Shown here one piece after another: positions 1 to 7,100 of a stretch of 7,275 bases of DNA. The stretch spans positions 1,489,112-1,496,386 of the forward strand of contig CP070627.1 of the NCBI GenBank assembly GCA_020355945.1, given 5' to 3'. A program made the translations under genes and the position numbers. Under the pieces are notes generated by a model. The model ran no database searches. It saw nothing but the letters and a program-made list of their open reading frames with translations, and had not been told where the DNA came from. The stretch's first letter is position 1. The number at the start of each line of letters is the position of its first letter. Origin of the DNA: Candidatus Aminicenantota bacterium. Lineage in GTDB: Bacteria; Acidobacteriota; Aminicenantia; UBA2199.

Positions 1-1
1 C

Positions 2-23
2 GGGGTTTGATGAATCAAACCCC
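2..23. repeat. Perfect palindrome, REP-like dispersed repeat (probably cut by window edge)
   Basis: GGGGTTTGA at 2-10 pairs perfectly with TCAAACCCC at 15-23 around a TGAA tetraloop, giving a strong 9-bp hairpin. The right flank reads CTACAAT. Palindromes ending in CCCCTACAAT recur between genes in many environmental bacteria and archaea and resemble REP-type elements; that comparison is from memory. The next long T-run begins more than 10 bases beyond the stem, so this is a poor intrinsic terminator, although it could help end transcription of a gene to the left. Confidence 0.6.
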
Positions 24-47
24 TACAATTGAATTTATTTTTTTTCT

Positions 48-82
48 TTCGTGTCCCTTCATGCTTCACTGTAACTTCGTGG
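48..82. repeat. Degenerate TTCGTG-rich intergenic repeat
   Basis: Four related words follow one another: TTCGTG (48-53), TTCATG (58-63), TTCACTG (65-71) and TTCGTGG (76-82). On the other strand they read as CACGAAG-like units. AT-rich runs bracket the stretch. It resembles the CACGAAG-type low-complexity intergenic repeats seen in several uncultured bacterial groups, here much decayed. Unit spacing is irregular, so this could be chance. No coding function is supported. Confidence 0.3.
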
Positions 83-153
83 CTAATTTTTTAGTTATTT
101 TCATGGTAGTCATTGGTAATGAATTCCAGAAAAAATACATGACCCCATAACTA

Positions 154-182
154 TTGAAAAAATTTTTTATTTTTTCTAAAAT
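154..182 (+). promoter_or_regulatory. Sigma70-type promoter for the sensor kinase gene
   Basis: The -35 element TTGAAA (154-159) matches the consensus at 5 of 6 positions. It is separated by exactly 17 bases from TAAAAT (177-182), also 5 of 6. The spacer is an A-tract/T-tract stretch, as in strong AT-rich promoters. Transcription would begin near 189-190, giving a leader of about 70 bases before the ATG at 262. The surrounding region is AT-rich, which raises the chance of fortuitous matches, but the spacing and position fit well. Confidence 0.6.
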
Positions 183-197
183 ATATCTTAAAACCGG

Positions 198-230
198 TTC
201 GATGTGAAACAATCGAAAAAGGTGAAACAA
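198..230. promoter_or_regulatory. Small inverted and direct repeats in the kinase leader
   Basis: TTCGAT (198-203) and ATCGAA (212-217) form an inverted repeat around the 8-base loop GTGAAACA. The nonamer GTGAAACAA occurs twice, at 204-212 and 222-230, 18 bases apart. Both lie just downstream of the predicted start of transcription, so they could be an operator or a weak leader hairpin. No known regulator site is recognised and chance cannot be excluded. Confidence 0.25.
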
Positions 231-261
231 ATGCTAGTGTTAGTAGGAGTATAGTAATCGG

Positions 262-3200
262 ATGCTTGGTCTATATTTAACCCATTTATCTATTATTCCC
301 TTGACCCAACTGATACTGTCCCTGATTATTCTATCCTATTTATGGCGTCTTAAAGACAAATCCAAACCCACCCGGTTTTTCACCTACTTTTTTGTGGGTA
401 ATACACTCTATTTAATTTCCTTTTTTATTTATAACAGTGCGCTTCCAGCCGGGCAATATTGGATCGCCCCTCTCCAATATATCACGTTTCTCATTGGGCT
501 GGCCATTTTACTGCAATTTGTCTACAGTTTCCCTCAGACACTGCCCTTTCAAAAGCTTGAAGCAGCGGTTGTGCTTGTTTTATCCGTCACAGCCATACTC
601 ATCGGCGCGGTCCTGCACGGTCATTTCATATATGTTATCAACTCAGGCACCCCCCACCCTACCCCGTTATTCCTGGTGACATCTTTCTTAATCGCCATTG
701 AATTTTTTTGGTGCCTGGTGGTGCTAATAAGACGTATCATTTATTTCTCCCGACAACAAGGATACAGCAATTGGTGGCAAAATTTTTTCAGGCCCCGGGA
801 AAAACCAGCCAAAGCCGCTCGCGATCTCGCTCTTATCCTGTCGGTTCCCCTTTGCACCGTGATTTGCGCATTTTTACGCGACCTGGGCATTTTACCCGAA
901 ATATTCATTCACTACTTGATCATGGTGGTGACGATCCTATTTTATTTTGCCTTAATGGTGTTCTATTTAAACTACGCCCAGGAATCCAGCACATTTATGG
1001 CGAAATTAGTCGGGGCTTCGCTGGTGATTGTCCTGACTATTTTAGCAACCGTAGGCCATTTGGTCAACCCGCTGGTGAGAAAAACCTACCCCCATAAAAA
1101 CCTGGTTTCCCAGGACCAGAGCATCTATTTTCAACCCACCTTGAATCATATAGGCTTTGATATAACCGCCAAACCTTCCCAATTTGAGTCTCAATTGGGG
1201 CAAAAATTGACGTTGGGAAACCATGGCAACACGATTCTGGACCTGGAATTTGCGTTTCCTTTTGCCGGGAAAAAATGGGAAAAAATTTACATTGATAAAA
1301 GTTGTGTTGTCACCTTTGACAGCCCGTTGTTTGATTTTGCCTTTTGGGCTAACCGACAGATAGGCATTACCCCATTGTGGCTTAGAACAACATTCACAAA
1401 TGACAGCGGTGTTTTTCAAAAAAAAGAACCTGGAAAACTCACGATTACGTGGCACAACATGATCGATGCCTTCAACCAAATGAAGCGCAGCGTACAATTG
1501 GTACTGGATGAGAATGGGTCGATTCAATTTAACTATCAAAATATCCAGGGTTCCCATGCTTTCTTAGTGGGTCTTTTCTCCGGTAACGGTTACGGGTCTT
1601 CTGCCAAAACAGAAGTGCGATTTTCTAAAGATTTACCTATTTCAACTTCCACACCATCTGTTTTCGAAAATTACTATAAGGATTACCGGCTTTATGAGCA
1701 TCAGAAAATACTGCCGCTGGCAGTTATGGTTATTTTGACCAGTTTGCTCATTCTTTTAGGGTTCCCGCTTTTCTTTAAAACCAGCCTGGTAAAGCCGCTG
1801 CAGACCTTATTGGAAGGAGTAAAAATGGTGAACTGGGGCCGGTTGTACGCTTCCGTACCCGTTCGCTATAACGATGAAATCGGCTTTTTAACCGATTCCT
1901 TTAACCGAATGGTCCAATCCCTAAAACAGGCAAACGAGCGCAGGCGTGAAGCAGACCATGCCAAAGATAAACTCCTGGCATTAAACGAATCTATCCTTGA
2001 AACCGCGGCAGAAGGCATTATTACACTGGATCAACAGGGGAAAATCCTGTCCTTCAATAAAGCGGCTGAAGAAATGTTTAAGTACTCCAGGGACGAAATT
2101 ATCGGGAAACCGGACCACATATTAATAAAAGAACAAAATGGTGAGCAATTGGGGTTCCTGGGACATTTTATGGCTTCCGGCCAAAAGAAAAAGCTGGGAA
2201 TCGAACGTGAGTTCCACGGAAGACAAAAAAATGGGCAGCTTTTTCCCCTGGAGTTTGCGGTAAGCGCCTCAGGATCCGGCAAAGACCGGATTTTTACCGT
2301 TATTTTACATGACTTAACCGAACATAAACGATTGGAAATAGAAAAAATGAAACTGGAAACCCAACTTCACCAAACTCAAAAACTCGAATCCATCGGGACG
2401 TTAGCCGGAGGTATTGCCCACGGTTTCAACAACCTGCTTACACCTATTATCGGGTATACTGAAATGGCGCTGGAGAGCACATCACCCCGGGACTCACTGC
2501 ATCATGACTTAAAAAATATCCTCATCGCTTCTCATCGCGCCAAGGACATAGTCAAACAGCTCCTGGTCTTTAGCCAGGCGGATGCCAGGAAATATGAAGC
2601 CATAGATATTCATGCCATCGTCATAGAAGCCATTAAACTATTACGCACCACCACCCCCCCGGCGATCGAATTAAAATTAAATTTGAATCCTCACTGTGGG
2701 GCTGTTTTTGGCGATCCTTTGGAATTAAAACAGGTCATCATTAATCTTTATACCAATGCCAGTTATGCAATGTTACCCGATGGGGGAATCCTGGAAGTGG
2801 GTTTGGATTGCATTGAAGTGGATCAAACATTGGCTAAAATGCACCCCAGGTTAAAACCAGGCACCTATGCCAAAATCCGGGTAACAGATACGGGAAAGGG
2901 CATGGACAGCCAGACCATGAGTCACATCTTTGAACCCTTTTTCACCACCAGGGATGTGGGAGAAGGCATGGGACTGGGGCTTTCCGTTGCTCATGGCATC
3001 GTAGAAAAATACGGAGGTGTTATTCTTGTGGATAGTAAAGTAAACAAAGGAACCACCTTCAGTGTTTATTTGCCCTCTGTCCCGGTAAAAGATGCCCGGG
3101 AAAAACCGGATCATGAGAAAATAATGACAGGAGAAGAAGATATCTTGCTGGTGGGGAACGAAGAAATAATTGTGAGTATACATAAAGAACTACTGGAACG

Positions 3201-3510
3201 TGAAGGGTATAAAGTTACAGCAGAAACCAGCGGCTTGAAGGCGCTGGAAATATTCCGCAATCAAGCGGATAACTTTGATGTGGTTATTATCGATCAAATC
3301 CTGCCGGACATGAAGGGGATGCAGTTAACCCGGGAAATATTGGCCCTGCGACCCACTATGCCTATTATTCTCTGCGCCAGGAATATAGAATCCGCTTTTA
3401 TTGAAAAATGCCGGGAAGCAGGTGTGGGGAAAATTGTCATGAAACCGGTGACCCTACAATCCCTGGATACTTCCATAAGAGAACTATTGACGCAACAGGG
3501 GGTAATGTGA
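262..3510 (+). CDS. Membrane-bound hybrid sensor histidine kinase (8TM, periplasmic domain, HAMP, PAS, HisKA, HATPase, degenerate receiver)
   Basis: This 1082-residue sensor would relay an envelope signal by histidine phosphorylation. Hydrophobic helices lie near residues 10-30, 37-59, 68-91, 98-120, 136-162, 185-209, 215-240 and 249-268. Positive charges in the loops indicate an outside N-terminus. Residues 269-482 are periplasmic and beta-rich (FPFAG 332-336, NGSIQFNY 418-425). A ninth helix (483-505) leads into HAMP (about 506-560) and PAS (about 574-690). The H-box is GGIAHGFNNLL, with phospho-acceptor H720. The ATP-binding motifs are intact: N828/N832, DTGKGM 876-881, FEPFFTT 890-896 and GEGMGLGLS 900-908. 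The receiver (about 960-1080) keeps D1011 and K1061. Oddities: G721 replaces the usual Asp/Glu after the histidine, GN (965-966) replaces the acid-pocket DD, and A1039 replaces the switch Thr. AGGAG at 245-249 is a somewhat distant ribosome site, and a stop at 244-246 rules out earlier starts. There is no DNA-binding domain and no partner regulator in view. The family is certain; the signal is unknown. Confidence 0.95.
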   Translation: MLGLYLTHLSIIPLTQLILSLIILSYLWRLKDKSKPTRFFTYFFVGNTLYLISFFIYNSALPAGQYWIAPLQYITFLIGLAILLQFVYSFPQTLPFQKLEAAVVLVLSVTAILIGAVLHGHFIYVINSGTPHPTPLFLVTSFLIAIEFFWCLVVLIRRIIYFSRQQGYSNWWQNFFRPREKPAKAARDLALILSVPLCTVICAFLRDLGILPEIFIHYLIMVVTILFYFALMVFYLNYAQESSTFMAKLVGASLVIVLTILATVGHLVNPLVRKTYPHKNLVSQDQSIYFQPTLNHIGFDITAKPSQFESQLGQKLTLGNHGNTILDLEFAFPFAGKKWEKIYIDKSCVVTFDSPLFDFAFWANRQIGITPLWLRTTFTNDSGVFQKKEPGKLTITWHNMIDAFNQMKRSVQLVLDENGSIQFNYQNIQGSHAFLVGLFSGNGYGSSAKTEVRFSKDLPISTSTPSVFENYYKDYRLYEHQKILPLAVMVILTSLLILLGFPLFFKTSLVKPLQTLLEGVKMVNWGRLYASVPVRYNDEIGFLTDSFNRMVQSLKQANERRREADHAKDKLLALNESILETAAEGIITLDQQGKILSFNKAAEEMFKYSRDEIIGKPDHILIKEQNGEQLGFLGHFMASGQKKKLGIEREFHGRQKNGQLFPLEFAVSASGSGKDRIFTVILHDLTEHKRLEIEKMKLETQLHQTQKLESIGTLAGGIAHGFNNLLTPIIGYTEMALESTSPRDSLHHDLKNILIASHRAKDIVKQLLVFSQADARKYEAIDIHAIVIEAIKLLRTTTPPAIELKLNLNPHCGAVFGDPLELKQVIINLYTNASYAMLPDGGILEVGLDCIEVDQTLAKMHPRLKPGTYAKIRVTDTGKGMDSQTMSHIFEPFFTTRDVGEGMGLGLSVAHGIVEKYGGVILVDSKVNKGTTFSVYLPSVPVKDAREKPDHEKIMTGEEDILLVGNEEIIVSIHKELLEREGYKVTAETSGLKALEIFRNQADNFDVVIIDQILPDMKGMQLTREILALRPTMPIILCARNIESAFIEKCREAGVGKIVMKPVTLQSLDTSIRELLTQQGVM

Positions 3511-3540
3511 TAAAACTTAGTATCTTATATTATGAAATTT

Positions 3541-3545
3541 GGAGG
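3541..3545 (+). promoter_or_regulatory. Shine-Dalgarno site fixing the start of the adenosine-specific kinase gene
   Basis: GGAGG lies 7 bases before the ATG at 3553. The in-frame ATG at 3532 has only AT-rich sequence upstream, and translation from it would run through this ribosome site. The start is therefore placed at 3553, which also gives the usual family N-terminus and length. Confidence 0.85.
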
Positions 3546-3552
3546 TAATGAA

Positions 3553-4035
3553 ATGGATTTAGAAGTTGTCAAAATTGAAAACCCAAAGGCACTCAATTTT
3601 ATTTTAGGGCACTCTCATTTTATTAAAACTGTTGAAGACATTCATGAAGCCCTGGTTAACACCGTACCCAATATCAAATTCGGATTAGCCTTTTGTGAGG
3701 CATCGCAAAAATGCCTGGTGAGGTGGAGTGGTACGGATGATGAATTGATCCGACTGGCTCAGACCAATGCGGTGAATCTTTCTGCCGGGCACACGTTTAT
3801 CATCTTCCTGGAAGATTCATTTCCCATCAATGTGCTGCGCGTTCTCAAGCAGGTGCCTGAAGTCTGCCGCATCTTTTGTGCCACAGCCAATCCCGTGGAA
3901 GTGATTGTGGCAAAAACTGAGCTGGGCAGGGGAATAATGGGTGTTATCGACGGTCTCCCCACTGTGGGCATTGAAAAAGACGAGGACATTGCCGAACGTA
4001 AAGATTTCTTACGCAAAATCGGTTACAAGTTCTGA
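3553..4035 (+). CDS. Adenosine-specific kinase family protein (DUF355 / PF04008)
   Basis: This 160-residue soluble protein closely matches a small family found in many archaea and scattered bacteria. The family is named for a proposed role in phosphorylating or binding adenosine; its biochemical basis is thin. Recognisable blocks are GHSHFIKT (19-26), FGLAFCEAS (43-51), RWSGTDDEL (57-65), AGHTFIIF (78-85), PEVCRIFCATANPVE (102-116), GRGIMGVIDG (125-134) and the C-terminal RKDFLRKIGYKF. The length equals the family norm and no block is missing. There is no P-loop and no PfkB or ribokinase motif, so any kinase activity would need an unusual fold. There is no signal peptide or membrane segment, so it should be cytoplasmic. 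The gene starts 42 bases after the sensor kinase stop with no clear promoter or terminator between, so it is probably co-transcribed. A longer version starting at 3532 is possible but poorly supported. Family membership is secure; the substrate is not shown by the sequence. Confidence 0.93.
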   Translation: MDLEVVKIENPKALNFILGHSHFIKTVEDIHEALVNTVPNIKFGLAFCEASQKCLVRWSGTDDELIRLAQTNAVNLSAGHTFIIFLEDSFPINVLRVLKQVPEVCRIFCATANPVEVIVAKTELGRGIMGVIDGLPTVGIEKDEDIAERKDFLRKIGYKF

Positions 4036-4079
4036 GCCCCAGACCAGGGTACCTTTTTCTAACTTTCTTGCTAAAAATA

Positions 4080-4088
4080 TGATACAAT
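4080..4088 (+). promoter_or_regulatory. Extended -10 promoter for the tricorn-like protease gene
   Basis: TG at 4080-4081, one base, then TACAAT (4083-4088) make an extended -10 element that matches TATAAT at 5 of 6 positions. No good -35 lies 16-18 bases upstream (the region reads TAACTT), as is usual for extended -10 promoters. Transcription would begin near 4095, leaving a leader of about 20 bases. The 79-base gap before the gene supports separate transcription, although read-through from the upstream pair is possible. Confidence 0.5.
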
Positions 4089-4103
4089 ATTGTCTCTGAT
4101 TCC

Positions 4104-4109
4104 AGGAGG
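4104..4109 (+). promoter_or_regulatory. Strong Shine-Dalgarno site before tandem ATG codons
   Basis: AGGAGG is followed by two adjacent in-frame ATG codons, at 4115 (5-base gap) and 4118 (8-base gap). Either could be used, and the choice only adds or removes one methionine ahead of the signal peptide. Confidence 0.8.
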
Positions 4110-4114
4110 AATAA

Positions 4115-7100
4115 ATGATGTTTAAACCTATAAAAATACTGAGAAAATCAATCATTTTCATGGTGTTGTTTTTGATAACAATTGTTGGTAACGCCAGGGC
4201 CGAAGAGATTTATTTCACCACCACCCCTACAATTAGCCCGGATGCAATAAAAATTGTATTCAGCTACGAAGGCGACCTCTGGATTGTCAACGTGTCCGGC
4301 GGTACCGCCTACCGGTTAACCGGCATGGCAGGCGAAGAAAAATATCCACGATTCTCTCCCGATGGTCAGTGGATCGCTTTTTCCGGTTCCCAGGATGGCA
4401 ATGTCAATGTGTATGTCATGCCGGCACAAGGCGGTGATATCAAACAATTAACCTTCCATGACACCGAAGATCAGGTGGATTCATGGTCATGGGATTCAAA
4501 ATATATCTACTTTACTTCCAACCGCTACAATAACTTTACCGGGTTTAAAGTGAGCCGCGAAGGCGGAACCCCCCAACGACTGGTTGAAAATTATTTTAAT
4601 ACCCTCCACGGCATGGTGGAACACCCAATATCCCTGGCCTACTATTTCACCGACAGCGATGAAAGCCTGTCTTTCGCCAGCCGTAAAGGATACAAAGGCG
4701 AATACAACCCGGATATCAAATCCTATAATCCCAAAACCAGGACCTTCATACTCCATACCTCCTACAAAGGAAAAGACTTCTGGCACACCATCGATCAACA
4801 AGGTAATTTATACTTTGTTTCAGACCGGGATAACGGCGAATATAACCTCTACCAATTGAAAAACCAGGAAAAAATAAAATTGACGGATTTTAAAACCTCT
4901 ATAAAGATGCCCCAGGTAAGCGCCAATGGAGAAAAAATTGTCTTTGAAAAAGATTATCAATTGTTTACTTATTCTGTCCCGGATAAAAGAATAGAAAAAG
5001 TCAACATCCGATTATTTCGTAATGATACCTTGAAACTGGAACAAGATTTTGAGGTGAATGGCAAAATCACCTATTTTGACGTGTCACCGGACAGTAAGAA
5101 GTTTGCCTTTGTATCCCGGGGAGAACTCTTTGTGTCCGATACAAAAGGTAAATTCATACGCCAATTACAAACCGGCAAGGGCCGCGTGATGGAGGTTAAA
5201 TGGTTAAAAGATAGCAAAACCCTTTTATTCAACCAGACTGTCGATGGCTGGTTGAACCTGTTTAAAATACGATCCCATACCGGTGACAAAGAGGTGCAAT
5301 TAACCGCTGATGCGGCCAACAACCGTAATATTACGCTGGACAAGGAGATGACACAGGCTCTTTACCTGAGCGGCACCACCCATCTAAAGGTAATGGATTT
5401 AAAAACCTTTAAAGTTAAAACCGCGGTAACCGACGAACTGTGGGGATATGACAACAGTCAGCCCTATTTCTCACCGGATGCCCGGTACATCGTATTTACA
5501 GCCCATCGAAATTTTGAAGAGGACCTCCTGGTTCATCACCTGGAATCGGGTCACACCATTAACCTGACCAACTCCGGCGTATCCGAAGGCCAGCCTTTCT
5601 GGTCCCCGGACGGGAAATATATATTTTTTGTTTCCAATCGTTTCCATCCCTTTTTCCCTCACGTGGCCAAAGATTTCAAAATTTATCGACTCCCCCTGCA
5701 TAAATATACAAAACCCTTTAAATCCACTGAATTCGATAAGCTATTTGAAAAAGAAGATACCCAAAAGACCGGACCATCAAAAACAAGAGAAAAAAACAGG
5801 AGTAATAAACCCAAACCAGGCCAGGACCCGGTGATTTCCATTGATGTTGATGAGTTGTCCAGGCATTGGTACCAGGTATCACCGGATCCAGGAACCCAGG
5901 GCTTTCCCTATGTGATTAACAAAAACCATGAAACCATCGTCCTTTACCTATCCGACCACGATGGTGAGCCCTTAAATCTCTGGAAAACCACCATAAAACC
6001 CTTTGAAGTAAAAAAAACAGGAAAAATTAAAGGCGCAGTCACCTACAAAAACCCTTTGATCTCAACCGCAGCGGATAAATACTATGCCCTGGTAAACGGG
6101 ACAATCGGTGAAGTGGATGTAAATGGTAATTCCTTTAAACCGATTACCATGAAATACACCTTCAGACGAAATTTAAAATCGGAATTCAGCCAGATGTTTT
6201 TTGAATTATGGGCGGGTGTCCAGGAGAATTTCTACGATGAGACCTTTCATGGTAATGATTGGAAAAACATAAAAGAGAAATATCAACGGTTTTTACCCTA
6301 CATTCGTTCCCGGTCCGATTTAAGAACCCTGATCGATGATATGCTGGGGGAATTAAATTCCTCCCACATGGGATTCCGCTCCCACGGCGAAGAAGAGAAA
6401 ACCTTTCATTCCATGAAAAGTATGCTTACCGGGCTGGTATTCGAAAACCAGGACCCTTATACGGTAAAGGCAGTGGTAACCGATTCGCCGGTAGATAAAA
6501 AAGGCATTGATATCAAACCCGGTGACCTGCTGGTGGCGGTGAACCATCACAAAATCTCTCCCGGTATCAATAGGGAATATTATTTTGCCGCCCCTGCAAT
6601 GGAAGATGAACTGTCATTGACATTCCAACGAAAAAAAGAAAAGGAATCTCAAACCTTTACCGTGAAAATTCATCCCGTCACCAGTCGTTCTTTCAAGCAA
6701 AACCTTTATGATGAATGGATCCGGGATAATCAACGATTGGTGGATGAAAAGAGCGGCAGACGGATCGCTTACATCCATATGAAGAATATGAGAACCCGGG
6801 AGCTTGAAAATTTCCTGGTGGAAATGACCACCGAATGGTATAAGCGAGAGGGTTTGATACTGGACTTGAGGTATAACACCGGGGGTAATGTTCATGATGC
6901 CGTGTTGAATTTTCTCAGCCAGAAGCCCTATACCCAATGGAAGTACCAGGGAGGAAAATTTGCGCCGCAGCCCAATTTTGCACCCGCGGCCAAACCCATT
7001 GTTTTACTGGTTAACGAACAGAGTTTGAGCGATGCCGAATTGACCACAGAGGCCTTTAAGGTGTTAAACCTGGGAAAGGTCATCGGCACCGAAACCTATC

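Noticed and set aside
110..122. TCATT-GGT-AATGA inverted repeat upstream of the promoter
   Set aside because: A 5-bp AT-rich stem of this kind is expected by chance in such sequence.
157..175. A-tract/T-tract run as an intrinsic terminator or replication-related AT-rich element
   Set aside because: There is no GC stem beside it, no iterons or DnaA boxes are seen, and it is better explained as the promoter spacer.
231..254. Seven-codon leader ORF (ATG at 231 to TAG at 252) with an AGGTGA-like site before it
   Set aside because: It is too short to test, has no regulatory codon run, and overlaps the ribosome site of the kinase gene; it could easily be chance.
1042..1557. 171-codon open frame on the minus strand inside the sensor kinase gene
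   Set aside because: It is fully antisense to well-supported coding sequence, has no recognisable domain, and its composition is that expected of a mirror frame.
3532..3552. Upstream ATG extending the adenosine-specific kinase by seven residues
   Set aside because: It has no ribosome site, the extension contains the GGAGG that serves the ATG at 3553, and the family N-terminus matches the later start.
4036..4060. Possible terminator after the adenosine-specific kinase gene (CCCC...AGGGTACC then five T)
   Set aside because: The best stems are only 3 bp, so the T-run alone does not support an intrinsic terminator.
6614..6937. Minus-strand open frame of 107 codons across the PDZ/C2 region of the protease
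   Set aside because: The plus frame here carries conserved PDZ and catalytic-domain motifs; the antisense frame shows none.
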